From positions 1 to 64,000 of IMG/VR virus record IMGVR_UViG_3300021478_000022: 64,000 nucleotides of DNA. One strand, written 5' to 3'. Made by a program: the position numbers and the translations under genes. This document shows, piece by piece, positions 23,148-31,196 of the stretch. The notes below the pieces were generated by a model. It was not told the origin of the DNA. It did not search any database and worked only from the letters and a program-made list of their open reading frames with translations. This DNA comes from a virus. Position 1 is the first letter of the stretch, and each line of letters begins with the position of its first letter.

Positions 23148-23476
23148 CCATCCCTCCGCACTTCCAACCCCCTGCGCGTCCGCAGCAGACGGTAGATTTC
23201 CAGTTCCACCTGCTCCGGTGTGCGCCCCTCACGTCCCGCCACAATCTCCAGCAACTTTGCCTTGGGCAGGGTCCCCGCCTCTGCCTTGATGTGGCAAGCG
23301 CAATCGAAGGCCGACCCCAGAGCGATGAGGTTGATGGGGATGTCTAGACGACTGCCACCGCCCAGCCCGCGCTTCTTGATGTGGTGCGGCTCACGACGAC
23401 GGCAGGGCTTGCCGCAACCTTCGCATCGGCCGGGGCCTCGAAAGAGGTCGAGCATGGGTTCGTCTATGACGATCAT
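23144..23476 (-). CDS. HNH-type nuclease
   Basis: The 110-residue protein has a compact HNH-like core: CEGCGKPCRRREPHHIKKRG, then N-LIALGSAFDCACHIKAE. The CxxC, HHI and CxCH pattern is like that of phage HNH proteins and RecA-associated Ref-type nucleases. I chose the ATG at 23476, which forms TGATG with the previous stop; ATGs at 23485 and 23500 are possible. It lies among recombination and helicase genes. Confidence 0.72.
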   Translation of the reverse strand: MIVIDEPMLDLFRGPGRCEGCGKPCRRREPHHIKKRGLGGGSRLDIPINLIALGSAFDCACHIKAEAGTLPKAKLLEIVAGREGRTPEQVELEIYRLLRTRRGLEVRRDG

Positions 23477-23655
23477 CAGGCCCATCCTGTTCCGCCGCAT
23501 TCGGGGCAGTCAAAACAAATACGACCGTTGCCTTCCCACGCACACGTCGTTTGCCCGGTGCCATCACAGAAGTCGCATTCGATCAGCATTTCGTATTCTT
23601 CTGGTTGGTCGGGCGGGTCATCGTATTCCGGTGGACGCTCCCATGCCTCGTTCAT
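23476..23655 (-). CDS. Small DnaJ-like zinc-motif protein
   Basis: The 59-residue protein has an acidic N-terminus and the cysteine pattern CDFCDGTGQTTC...CFDCPECGGTG, similar to a DnaJ zinc centre. GGAGG lies before the ATG at 23655, which overlaps the previous stop as ATGA. The function is unknown. Confidence 0.68.
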   Translation of the reverse strand: MNEAWERPPEYDDPPDQPEEYEMLIECDFCDGTGQTTCAWEGNGRICFDCPECGGTGWA

Positions 23656-23897
23656 TTCTTCCTCCAAGCCGCTTGCTTCTCAGGGCACCAGTTCTCGGGC
23701 GCATGGTTTTTCTTGCAGTAGTAGCACCTTTTGTTGTTCCGATGCCGTGCCGCGACCTTCTCTTTAATGTGCTCGATGGCGTGGTGCAAATCGGCCCAGT
23801 CCTCTTCCGTCCAGTCGTTGGCATCGCGCGGCAGCCCCTCGACGGTCATTCGCTTCTGGTTCTCACGCCGCGCAGCCTTTTCCTTCATGCCGTTCAT
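23652..23897 (-). CDS. Small protein with GLPRDAxDWxEEDW motif and zinc knuckle
   Basis: The 81-residue protein has EGLPRDANDWTEEDWADLHH and a basic helix, then CYYCKKNHAPENWC, a likely zinc knuckle. A shorter paralogue without the knuckle is encoded at 38653-38832. AAGGA lies before the ATG. The function is unknown. Confidence 0.68.
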   Translation of the reverse strand: MNGMKEKAARRENQKRMTVEGLPRDANDWTEEDWADLHHAIEHIKEKVAARHRNNKRCYYCKKNHAPENWCPEKQAAWRKK

Positions 23898-23900
23898 TGG

Positions 23901-24086
23901 TCAATCCTTCAGGATTTTCAGGCTGAATTGCAGGCCCAGCGTCTTGAGCAACTGCCGTTTCAGGTTAGGCGAATCGAACTGCTCCTGCGTGACATCGTAC
24001 ATGGCTTTGATTAGCTGATCCACCGTCGCCCTTTGCGCGAAGACGTGCAGCTTCAAGACCAGTTCTTCCGGGGTCGGTGCGTTCAT
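23901..24086 (-). CDS. Small helical protein
   Basis: The 61-residue protein is predicted to be almost all helix (PEELVLKLHVFAQRATVDQL, then QLLKTLGLQFSLKILKD). Its ATG overlaps the previous stop as ATGA. The function is unknown. Confidence 0.65.
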   Translation of the reverse strand: MNAPTPEELVLKLHVFAQRATVDQLIKAMYDVTQEQFDSPNLKRQLLKTLGLQFSLKILKD

Positions 24087-24415
24087 CCCGCAATCCTCTT
24101 GGCCAGTCGGTCCTGCATCTCCGCCAGCCCATCCATGCGCTTCTCCAGCACGTCCAGATCCTTGTGCACCTGATCCACCAGCGACCGCACTTCCGCTGCC
24201 GTCTCGCGTGCCTGCGCCTGGACGCTGCTCAGCACAACCATGATCCTTGAGGTGCAGTCCTCCACGGCGGACAAGTCGAAGACCTTGCCCAGGGCCTCGC
24301 GTAGCTGCTCCGGGTGCAGTTCCGCAGCGATGCCGATGACCACGGTCAGCACCTCGGATAGCTGGCGCTGGTTGGCCTTGCAGGCTGCCAAGAGGAGGTC
24401 GTCTTGAGCGGTCAT
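24083..24415 (-). CDS. Coiled-coil protein
   Basis: The 110-residue protein is helical, with a coiled-coil C-terminal half (ETAAEVRSLVDQVHKDLDVL, then EKRMDGLAEMQDRLAKR). The ATG at 24415 overlaps the helicase stop as ATGA. It may assist the helicase, but that is inferred from position only. Confidence 0.65.
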   Translation of the reverse strand: MTAQDDLLLAACKANQRQLSEVLTVVIGIAAELHPEQLREALGKVFDLSAVEDCTSRIMVVLSSVQAQARETAAEVRSLVDQVHKDLDVLEKRMDGLAEMQDRLAKRIAG

Positions 24416-26022
24416 GCGCGCTTTCGCCTCACGTACTGCGGGAACAACTCTGCCACAGGCGTTTTCCATTGTCCGCGTGCTGGCACGTTCGGCAGGTTCC
24501 GTACTTCCCACGGCATGACGCCAAACTCCTTCTTGAACATCTGCGCCGCCATGCCAGGAGTCCGCCCCATGTTCGCAGAAATGGCCATGCACCTGTGCCA
24601 TTCTCGCACCATAGCCTCATGCACCACCATTTCGTTCTCGCCGCCGCTGACCTCAACAAGCTGTCCGTTCTGCACGGCCTCCCTCTTGGCTTGCCTTGTT
24701 TGCTCGGACAGCTTGTGGCCGCAAGCCGGGCAAACCAGCCCGGAGAAGATGGCGTGGCACTTAGGGCAATGCACGAGACCTGCCCTGCCGTCCTTGGGCT
24801 TCACCCTGTCCTGTATCTTCTCCCCTTCCTTCAGTTGCCAGTCAATGTCAGCATCGGGAAGCCCGTGGACGTAGACATTCCCGGAATGGTCAATCAGGAT
24901 CGCATCGGTCTTGCCATCCGCTGGGCGTTGGATTCGTCCAGCACGCTGGCGGAACTTGACGTAGCTCTTGGTCGGACCAGCGTCGATGCAGCACGAGGCG
25001 ATGGGACAATCGTAGCCCAAGGTGAGCACGTTGCAGTTCACCAGGATCATCGTGTCGCCCATGCTGAACCGCTCCAAGATGGCGTCCCGTTCTTCGTCAG
25101 GCGTCTTGCCGTCGAGGTGCTCCGCTTTGATCCCGGCTGCGAGAAACTGGTCGCGAATGTGCAGGCTGTGCTCGATGCCGCTGGCAAACGCTATCGTCTT
25201 GCGACCTGCCGCCAGTCGCTTCCAATGCTCCACGATGTCGCCCACCAACTTGGGCTGATCCATCCGCTTCTCTAGAGGTCGTGGCGCGTAGTCTCCAGTC
25301 GCCTTGGAGGTCGGCACGCCCTTTAAGTCCGGCCTGTAGGGGGCAAAGACCTTCGTCGGCACAAGGTAGCCGTCTGCAATCAGCTTGGACGTCGGCACGG
25401 CCTGCACCATCCCCTTGTAGGCCATGCCCAGCGGCTTACCGTCCCCGCGCGCCGGCGTGGCGGTCAAACCGATCACCACGGCATTGGGGAAATGCTTGAG
25501 GAGGAAGAACCACGTCTTACTCAGGCTCAGGTGGCATTCGTCCGCGATGATGAGGTCGAACGCTGGCAGCGGGATGGCTAGTTGCTCCAACCGCTGGATC
25601 TGCTCTCTGGCCTTTTCGGTGAAGTGCATCTCCAGATCGGTCGCCCCTTCAATCGCCTTCTCTATGGCTTTGATCCGGCCGGGCAGCCGGAAGGCACGCG
25701 AGATGAGCGTGTCCTTGCTGGCCACCTGCACCAGCTTGTCGAGATTGTAACCGTGGCCAGCCATGATGATGCCGTGCTCGACGTCGAACCGGCTGAGCTT
25801 GTCCGAGCACTGGTGAATGAGTTCGCGGGACGGAGCCAGGAACAGGCAGCGCTTGCCCTTGTCGGCGCACCCCTTGATGAGCATAGCTGCCATCACCGTC
25901 TTGCCGGCCCCTGTCGCTGCTTGCAAGATGACCCACTTCTCCAGGCGCCGCTGGATCAAGTCGGCCAGAACCCGCCGCACCCGCTCGACGGTATCGACCT
26001 GATAAAAGCGTGGGACGATCAC
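24412..26022 (-). CDS. SF2 DEAD/DEAH-box helicase
   Basis: The 536-residue protein is a superfamily-2 helicase of the UvsW/RAD25-like type. Motif I is ATGAGKT (about residues 36-42), motif II DECH (161-164), motif III TATP (about 187-190), and motif VI FRQRAGRIQR (about 360). A C-terminal zinc ribbon follows (CPKC...CPACG). It probably unwinds DNA during phage recombination or replication. The GTG at 26022 overlaps the ParB-like stop and has GGAGG upstream. Confidence 0.9.
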   Translation of the reverse strand: MIVPRFYQVDTVERVRRVLADLIQRRLEKWVILQAATGAGKTVMAAMLIKGCADKGKRCLFLAPSRELIHQCSDKLSRFDVEHGIIMAGHGYNLDKLVQVASKDTLISRAFRLPGRIKAIEKAIEGATDLEMHFTEKAREQIQRLEQLAIPLPAFDLIIADECHLSLSKTWFFLLKHFPNAVVIGLTATPARGDGKPLGMAYKGMVQAVPTSKLIADGYLVPTKVFAPYRPDLKGVPTSKATGDYAPRPLEKRMDQPKLVGDIVEHWKRLAAGRKTIAFASGIEHSLHIRDQFLAAGIKAEHLDGKTPDEERDAILERFSMGDTMILVNCNVLTLGYDCPIASCCIDAGPTKSYVKFRQRAGRIQRPADGKTDAILIDHSGNVYVHGLPDADIDWQLKEGEKIQDRVKPKDGRAGLVHCPKCHAIFSGLVCPACGHKLSEQTRQAKREAVQNGQLVEVSGGENEMVVHEAMVREWHRCMAISANMGRTPGMAAQMFKKEFGVMPWEVRNLPNVPARGQWKTPVAELFPQYVRRKRA

Positions 26023-26894
26023 GGCATGGCCTCCAGTTCCACGTCTCTCCACTGCGGGACAAATCCGCAGTTCCTGCACTCCCCACACCCTTTCCCTTCA
26101 CACTTGCGATGCACGCAAAATGGCTTGCACAGACCAAGATGCCGTGCCGCCGTCTCTAGTGCCGGGACGATCTCGCTCAGGAGCGCCCACGGGTACAGTG
26201 TCTGATTGTTCTTGAGGTGCTTGACCCATGACTCCAGGCGATCAACGCAATCGCTCAGGAAGGGGTCGCCAAACGTGTCGCGGAGCTTCTTGGGCAAAGT
26301 GTAGCCCTTGGCGTCTCGCGCCTCCTCAGCGGCCTTCTGGGCGGTTTCCTCGGCCTCTGTAGGAGGTTCCCAGGATTCACCCGCATCGGGAGGAACGTGT
26401 ACCTTTTTGGGTGCCTTTTTCGCCTTTTGGTGCACTCCGTTGGTGCCCACTACGGTGCCGTTTTTAGGCGCAGGTGCGCACCCCCCCTGCGCACCCACAA
26501 GTTGAAGATCATTACGTACTTGCGACTCGCTGATTTTTTCGGCTTTGGCGATAACCCGCAAGCTTTCGCCATTCCGTCGCCGCGCGGCTACTCGCTCAAC
26601 CCGCGCCTGTTTTTCAGCGTCCGTTTGGTGCCTCCGGTCATCGTTCAGGCTTTCAGCCATCGCTATGGCTTCCGTCTCGGTGCCGACAAAGTGAACCGTT
26701 GGGAATGTCTGACCCAATTCCCCACACAACTCGACACGATGCTTGCCGTCGATGCACCAGACTGAACCATCATTGGGGTTCTTCCACAATACCACCGGCA
26801 TACGGCACTGAAGTTTTTTGATGGAAGCCTTGAGCTTGGCTCGCTGCTGGGGAAGAAGTGGGTCAAACGTCGCGCAGATGGGGTGAAACTGCAT
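26019..26894 (-). CDS. ParB/Srx-like domain protein with zinc cluster
   Basis: The 291-residue protein has a ParB-type nuclease-like domain (residues about 15-65: VVLWKNPNDGSVWCIDGKHR) followed by helix-turn-helix-like helices (LRVIAKAEKISESQVRNDL). The C-terminus is cysteine-rich (CKPFCVHRKCEGKGCGECRN). It may bind specific DNA or regulate the operon. GAGGG precedes the ATG at 26894. It is followed by the helicase with a GTGA overlap and preceded by a hairpin. Confidence 0.8.
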   Translation of the reverse strand: MQFHPICATFDPLLPQQRAKLKASIKKLQCRMPVVLWKNPNDGSVWCIDGKHRVELCGELGQTFPTVHFVGTETEAIAMAESLNDDRRHQTDAEKQARVERVAARRRNGESLRVIAKAEKISESQVRNDLQLVGAQGGCAPAPKNGTVVGTNGVHQKAKKAPKKVHVPPDAGESWEPPTEAEETAQKAAEEARDAKGYTLPKKLRDTFGDPFLSDCVDRLESWVKHLKNNQTLYPWALLSEIVPALETAARHLGLCKPFCVHRKCEGKGCGECRNCGFVPQWRDVELEAMP

Positions 26895-26904
26895 CGCATT
26901 CCCT

Positions 26905-26974
26905 CGCAAGAAAGAGACGCGCGCCCCTGGTTCAATCCGACCTGGCAGGGAAAGATGTGCCAGCGGGCGCGCGT
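26905..26974 (-). terminator. Long-armed hairpin, possible terminator or attenuator
   Basis: ACGCGCGCCC (26917-26926) pairs with GGGCGCGCGT (26965-26974), and smaller CTGG/CCAG arms lie inside. On the minus strand CTCTTTCTT follows. It sits directly before the ParB-like gene, so it could tune the helicase operon. Confidence 0.5.
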
Positions 26975-27034
26975 GTTTCGTGTTGTTTCGACCTGCCAAG
27001 TGAAAGAGGAGTATCACCGCAGGCATCACCCATG

Positions 27035-27145
27035 TCAAACAGAATCTTCATCATCCTCGGGCCACGGCAGACCCAGCCCGGCGACCTTGTAGATCGCCCA
27101 CACGATGAAGGCCGCGATCAATGCAAGGCCCATGATGCAGTCCAT
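27035..27145 (-). CDS. Small single-span membrane protein
   Basis: The 36-residue protein has one hydrophobic helix (MDCIMGLALIAAFIVWAIYK) and an acidic tail (WPEDDEDSV). GGAGG lies about 8 bases before its ATG, in a GGTCTGGCA context like the leader repeats. The function is unknown. Confidence 0.62.
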   Translation of the reverse strand: MDCIMGLALIAAFIVWAIYKVAGLGLPWPEDDEDSV

Positions 27146-27158
27146 TGCCAGACCTCCG

Positions 27159-28241
27159 CTAAGCCACCGCGCTGAACACCTTCAGGTTCTGGTCGAACGT
27201 CAGTCCCTGCTCGGACGCCAGCGACTCGAATGCGCCCCACACCGCCTTGGCCAGCACCGGCTGGTAGTCTCCGGGGACAGTCTTGGCCAGCGCATTGAGC
27301 GCGTCCAAATCCTGGCAGGTGGTCAGCGCCTTGTTCCACTTGGCCATCACTTCGCCCGCATCGTACTTGACCGGCTTGGCCTCTTCCTTGGGGAGGAGCC
27401 CCCGGACGTGCAGGATGCACTTGCCTAGTGCTTCGGCCGGGAACTCCATCCACGATTCGGCCTTAGCCTTGGCCTTCCACCGCTCCAGCGTCTCCTCGGG
27501 GATCTTGACCACTTCGAGGAGGTCGGTGAGTTCCTTGACCTGCTCAGGGCTCGCCATGACGATCTCCTGGCGCACGCCCTCCAGAGGGTAGCCGTGGATC
27601 TTGACGAAGTTCTCCAAGGTGAACGGGAACCGCGCCGGGACCTTGCCCCGAGCGTCCTCCGGGTCCCTGCGCCACTTGAACACGCGGCATTCCTTCGGGA
27701 AGTGATCGAGGTTGCCGTCGTTGTAGACGTGCAGTACCTGCATGAAGTCCGCTTCGATCTTCTTCGCGGCGTCCGCTTGATCGCCGACCACCTTCTCATC
27801 TTCCCACTTGCCCTTGAGGTGTGCCGTGCAGATCAGATGGAAGTCGCCCCAGCGCACCAGCTCCCTGACCTTTCGCCATTCCTTGGCTGCTTTGTCTCCG
27901 GCAGCCCCGAAGTCTTTAATCATCTTCGGATTGTGCCGGATCACCGCCTCTTGATGCAGCGTGCTCAGGTGGTCGATGGCCACGGTGGTCATCTTAGCCA
28001 TCTGGCCCCGGCGCTTGCCCATCTCCTCGATCACGTCGATGTAGGACCCCACCTCGACCCGCACTGACCCGTTCCGTGCGATGCGGGCGTCAGCGTAGGC
28101 CAGTCCCCCTCCGATGTCGGTGTCGAAGATTAGCGCGTTCTTGAGGCAGGCGACGTTGAAGGACTTGCCACTGCCCGATTCGCCGGCCCAGAGGGCAATG
28201 ACACGCTCGGGCTTCACCACAGGTTCTTGCTTTTTCGTCAT
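27159..28241 (-). CDS. RecA/AAA-type ATPase, Sak4-like
   Basis: The 360-residue protein has Walker A GESGSGKS (about residues 20-27), a FDTDIGG segment and Walker B TTVAIDHLST. It resembles phage RecA-like ATPases (Sak4 or AAA_24 type) that support single-strand annealing and recombination. The C-terminal 130 residues are helical and unlike RecA. Its ATG overlaps the previous stop as ATGA. It is near the start of the leftward early operon, followed by the helicase. Confidence 0.82.
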   Translation of the reverse strand: MTKKQEPVVKPERVIALWAGESGSGKSFNVACLKNALIFDTDIGGGLAYADARIARNGSVRVEVGSYIDVIEEMGKRRGQMAKMTTVAIDHLSTLHQEAVIRHNPKMIKDFGAAGDKAAKEWRKVRELVRWGDFHLICTAHLKGKWEDEKVVGDQADAAKKIEADFMQVLHVYNDGNLDHFPKECRVFKWRRDPEDARGKVPARFPFTLENFVKIHGYPLEGVRQEIVMASPEQVKELTDLLEVVKIPEETLERWKAKAKAESWMEFPAEALGKCILHVRGLLPKEEAKPVKYDAGEVMAKWNKALTTCQDLDALNALAKTVPGDYQPVLAKAVWGAFESLASEQGLTFDQNLKVFSAVA

Positions 28242-28420
28242 GGCTGTTTCACCCCGCCGGCGTACCGGCTCCACAGGTAGCACACACACCTCGACCTTGC
28301 TCCATCGTCCATCCCGTCCAAGGCGCGGATGATCTGGCCGAGCTGGCGCAGTTCCGGGTCCAGTCGGCGGTTGCCGCCTTCGGGTTCTTCGGTCTCGGGT
28401 TCTTGCACGTCGTTGCTCAT
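28238..28420 (-). CDS. Small acidic protein
   Basis: The 60-residue protein has an acidic N-terminus (PETEEPEGGNRR) and a helical C-terminus with RCVCYLWSRY. Both ends overlap neighbours by four bases. The function is unknown. Confidence 0.65.
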   Translation of the reverse strand: MSNDVQEPETEEPEGGNRRLDPELRQLGQIIRALDGMDDGARSRCVCYLWSRYAGGVKQP

Positions 28421-28656
28421 TGCTTGACCGCCTCGTAGTGTCTCTCCCTGCCGAACTGCCGACTGCGTGCCAGCCCGAACCGTTCGAGCGCCGCCAGCCG
28501 GTTGAGAACCGCCGTGGGGTTCGCGTTCATCTCTTTGGCCAACGCCGTACCTGTCACTTCACCCCGCTTACGCAGAGCCTTCAAGGTGACGGCGTAAACC
28601 CCAGTCAGTTCAATCTCGCCACGACCGCCGCAGCGAGAGCATTTGATCTTGGCCAT
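28417..28656 (-). CDS. Zinc ribbon plus winged-helix regulator
   Basis: The 79-residue protein begins with KCSRCGGRGE, half a zinc site. A winged helix-turn-helix follows (TLKALRKRGEVTGTALAKEM, NANPTAVLNRLAALERFGL) with a basic wing. It is the first gene of the early leftward operon. The ATG at 28656 has no Shine-Dalgarno site and lies six bases after a -10 box, which suggests a leaderless mRNA. It probably regulates phage transcription. Confidence 0.8.
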   Translation of the reverse strand: MAKIKCSRCGGRGEIELTGVYAVTLKALRKRGEVTGTALAKEMNANPTAVLNRLAALERFGLARSRQFGRERHYEAVKQ

Positions 28657-28662
28657 GCGGGT

Positions 28663-28690
28663 ATTATTTCATGTCTCTCACAAAAGTCAA
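28663..28690 (-). promoter_or_regulatory. Leftward early promoter, probably leaderless
   Basis: TTGACT (28685-28690) and AATAAT (28663-28668) are 16 bases apart on the minus strand. Each matches the consensus at five of six bases. The -10 box ends six bases before the ATG of the winged-helix gene, so the start site would be at or next to the A of the start codon. Confidence 0.65.
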
Positions 28691-28755
28691 TGAGATAGCC
28701 GAAAAAACATTCCCGGCTTGACCTATGGGGCTACCCTGATTAGTCTTGTGGGTGG

Positions 28756-28811
28756 AAAAAGAAAAACACCGCCGATCTGAGTTCAGCTTCTACTGAACAG
28801 GATCGACGGTG
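28756..28811 (-). terminator. Rho-independent terminator upstream of the early operon
   Basis: An 11-base stem (28767-28777 with 28801-28811, one wobble pair) encloses a second hairpin (GTTCAG/CTGAAC). On the minus strand TTTTTCTTTTT follows. It should stop readthrough from the sedolisin side. Confidence 0.85.
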
Positions 28812-29138
28812 GAAGAATCAACCACAGGCATTGTACGTAAAGCCACGAGGCAGTGCAATGCTTGCTACAATTCTTCACTTTCTCTTCCCGTAGCTGCAAG
28901 ACGTGGATACCGGCAAAACTCCGGCAGCGTGAAAAACTCGCGCGGAGAGGCCCACGGACTACGTACCTGCTGACAGGCCAAAAGCGTCGCGCCTCCAACC
29001 CGGCCACATGAGACGACAGCGGGGAGGGCGATGTCCTCTACCGATGGCCCCAGCCTCGGCACGGCTGCCTGCGGCACACATTAGGGGATTCTCTGCGCGC
29101 TTCCCCGAAGGGTCCGTGCGAAGCGAAGCGGTAGCACG
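28812..29138. other. Non-coding control region
   Basis: I see no convincing gene in this stretch. Short open frames on the minus strand here are Arg/Ser-rich and lack ribosome sites. The sequence has several short inverted repeats. It could hold a regulatory RNA, a replication origin or a remnant gene; none can be shown. Confidence 0.4.
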
Positions 29139-29168
29139 TTGACCACTAGCGCGCCGCGCGTCAGTAAT
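29139..29168 (+). promoter_or_regulatory. Possible rightward promoter
   Basis: TTGACC (29139-29144) and AGTAAT (29163-29168) are 18 bases apart and lie 31 bases before the plus-strand gene at 29200. The -10 box matches at four positions only. Confidence 0.35.
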
Positions 29169-29199
29169 CAAAAACCGCCCCGAAAGAGAGAAGTGTTTC

Positions 29200-29439
29200 A
29201 TGTCTCGGAAGAAACGCCGCTGTGCCACGATTGACCGAGAAGAACTGCTGGACATGCACCAAGAGGCAATGGTCTATCGCACGCTGGGACTTCCCGAAGC
29301 GAACTCGCTGGTCTGTTCGGTAGGAGCCTGTCTAGGGAATTGGCCGCGTGTCCGGCGAGTGAAGGTAGCGGAGTTGAGGCGTCGAATCGGTGACTTCAGG
29401 CGGCTGTACGAAAAGCATCGGGTTGGGGTCCGGGTCTAG
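29200..29439 (+). CDS. Small plus-strand protein of unknown function
   Basis: The 79-residue protein (starting MSRKKRRCATIDREELLDMH) is basic and helical, with normal amino-acid variety. A purine-rich GAAAGAGAG precedes the ATG. It is transcribed against the rest of the genome from the control region, like many phage regulators. A 9-base inverted repeat overlaps its end (29425-29433 with 29470-29478) and may act as a terminator. No family is recognised. Confidence 0.5.
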   Translation: MSRKKRRCATIDREELLDMHQEAMVYRTLGLPEANSLVCSVGACLGNWPRVRRVKVAELRRRIGDFRRLYEKHRVGVRV

Positions 29440-29478
29440 GGCCTCCTCATCAGAAACCCCAGGTCCCATCCGGACCCC
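29425..29478. terminator. Inverted repeat between convergent genes
   Basis: GGGGTCCGG (29425-29433) and CCGGACCCC (29470-29478) could form a hairpin between the plus-strand gene and the sedolisin gene. There is no T-run, so termination is uncertain. Confidence 0.35.
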
Positions 29479-29544
29479 GGCGCCCCTTCCCGCAACAAGC
29501 GGGTGCCAGCGCTGGACACTCGGCAGGGCGCGCTACCCGAAGAC

Positions 29545-30819
29545 TCACTCGACTTCGTGGGCTTCGACCGCAGCCGTCTGCTCTGGCACCACGTCGTCCT
29601 TCCCGACCGGGATATTGACGGGCGCCGTGAACTGCACCTTCCGGCCGGCTGGGACCGCGCGGGTGAAGTTCAGGGTAAACAGCTTGGCAGACGGCGGTGT
29701 GCCACCACCTCCACCAGGGGGTCCGCCACCCGGAGGGGTGCTGCCGCTAACCAGAGCCGATACGAGCGTTCCCAAGGGCCTTCCCAGCCCGGTGCACGGA
29801 TCTGGGCCTACAGTGGCGTTAAAGCCGCTGTTGTTGCCGCTGGTGATGTCCAGGAACGATCCTGTGTTGCTCCAGAGCAGGGGGTTCATCTGGGCTATCA
29901 TCGGCATCCCGATTTTGACTCTGGCCCCGTTGATGACACAGAAGAGCCCAGCGATCAGCGGTGCCACGGCAGAAGTCCCACCGATGGGTTCCCACTGACC
30001 ATTAATCAGCACCATCCACCCCGTCGCTGGGTCAGCATTGGCGGCGAGGTCGGGGTCCATCAGCATGGTTCCCTGACTGTTCGGAAGCTGGTAGCTTGGT
30101 CGCGGGTAGAACTTGGAGAATCCCCCGCCCGTACCTTCACCGGGACCGTCGTTCCATACCGTCTCAGGACCTCCCAGCGGCTTGGAGGTGCCACCGCAGC
30201 CGGTGATGTAGGGGCTGCACGACGGGAAGTCGGTCGTTGGGCTGCCCTCGCCATCGTTGGCCAGGTTGTCGCCGGAAGCAGCCGTGATGGGGAACGGGCA
30301 AGACTGGGCCGAGCTGTCGACGGCAGTGCGGTCGCTGGCGTTCCACTGGTCCTCCGGGCTGCCCCAACTCCACGAGAAGGCGCCGACCTTGAGACCGAGT
30401 GTCTGCGAGGCATAGTCTTGGCAGTCCGCGAACGCTTGCCCGCTGTTGGGACCATAGACGATGAGAATGTTGGCTGGCGTCCCGGTCATGTAGGACCAGA
30501 CCGCTGCCGCCAACTGCCAATCGAGGGCCACCTCGCCATCAGCATCAGACGAAGAATCGTCGGCACCGGGCAACAGATGGGTCTTGACGGTCGGTGCCGC
30601 GAACCCCGTCTTGGCGGACCACTCAGCAAGGTCGGCTGGGTAGAACTTGCCGCCCAGTTCCCCGATCACGATGGTCAATGGCGTGACTGCCGTCCCGGTA
30701 GGCCAGTTGTATGCCTTGAGCAGATCGGCGGGGTAGTAGGGCTGCGAGGCGGCATGCGGTCGCCTGATCTGGGTATTGGCGAACCGGCGGATATGGGACT
30801 TGGCGAATGGCGTGCTCAA
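29545..30819 (-). CDS. Sedolisin (S53) serine-carboxyl peptidase
   Basis: The 424-residue protein has the S53 signature: Glu96 and Asp100 in GEVALD, the oxyanion Asp184 in ASGDN, and the nucleophile Ser283 in GGTSAVAP. There is no propeptide and no signal peptide; the catalytic domain starts almost at once (YYPADLLKAYNWPTG). A Gly/Pro-rich linker and a small beta domain follow. The TTG at 30819 has AAGGAG 6 bases upstream. Such proteases act at acid pH. It may be virion-bound or help lyse a protein-walled host. It is the last gene of its transcript. Confidence 0.88.
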   Translation of the reverse strand: MSTPFAKSHIRRFANTQIRRPHAASQPYYPADLLKAYNWPTGTAVTPLTIVIGELGGKFYPADLAEWSAKTGFAAPTVKTHLLPGADDSSSDADGEVALDWQLAAAVWSYMTGTPANILIVYGPNSGQAFADCQDYASQTLGLKVGAFSWSWGSPEDQWNASDRTAVDSSAQSCPFPITAASGDNLANDGEGSPTTDFPSCSPYITGCGGTSKPLGGPETVWNDGPGEGTGGGFSKFYPRPSYQLPNSQGTMLMDPDLAANADPATGWMVLINGQWEPIGGTSAVAPLIAGLFCVINGARVKIGMPMIAQMNPLLWSNTGSFLDITSGNNSGFNATVGPDPCTGLGRPLGTLVSALVSGSTPPGGGPPGGGGGTPPSAKLFTLNFTRAVPAGRKVQFTAPVNIPVGKDDVVPEQTAAVEAHEVE

Positions 30820-30832
30820 TTCAGGCTCCTTG

Positions 30833-31021
30833 TTAGGCAAACACCTTCATAATGTCGGCGAAGATTGTGGCCCCTTCCGAAAGATCCTTGCTGCGCAAAG
30901 CTGTCACAGCAAGAGACACCGCTTGGAGTTTCAGTTCAGCATAGACAACGGACGACGTGTCTTGATGTTTCATTTGCTGCTGGATAATTCCCATCTGCTT
31001 GGCAAATTCTACTGGGTCCAC
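30833..31021 (-). CDS. Small helical protein
   Basis: The 62-residue protein is helical (MDPVEFAKQMGIIQQQMKHQ, then ELKLQAVSLAVTALR). The GTG start has GGAG about 8 bases upstream. The function is unknown. Confidence 0.65.
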   Translation of the reverse strand: MDPVEFAKQMGIIQQQMKHQDTSSVVYAELKLQAVSLAVTALRSKDLSEGATIFADIMKVFA

Positions 31022-31024
31022 GTC

Positions 31025-31183
31025 TCAGTCTCCTTCAGGAGTTATCAGCTCCTTGGTGTAGGTTTTTTCTATTGCTGCCTTATACTCACCGGCAGTAATT
31101 ACACCTTTTTCTATGAGCAGCGACACCAGAGCATCAAACCTGATATTAGCGTAGTCTGGGGCTCCATCATCGAGAGAGGGCAT
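31025..31183 (-). CDS. Small protein of unknown function
   Basis: The 52-residue protein (starting MPSLDDGAPDYANIRFDALV) has a helical C-terminal part with an EKGVITAGEYKAAI pattern. GGGAG lies about 9 bases before the ATG. Short proteins with this pattern are common beside phage lysis genes; the role is unknown. Confidence 0.62.
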   Translation of the reverse strand: MPSLDDGAPDYANIRFDALVSLLIEKGVITAGEYKAAIEKTYTKELITPEGD

Positions 31184-31196
31184 TGGATCAGTCTCC

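Noticed and set aside
28812-29138. A possible tRNA in the non-coding stretch
   Set aside because: I could not fit a cloverleaf with an acceptor stem and a T-loop GTTCRA word.
28959-29255. A 98-codon minus-strand frame in the control region
   Set aside because: It is Arg/Ser-rich, overlaps the plus-strand gene and lacks a ribosome site.
29503-30852. A 449-codon plus-strand open frame
   Set aside because: It is antisense to the sedolisin gene, whose catalytic motifs are intact. The plus frame has no recognisable domain.
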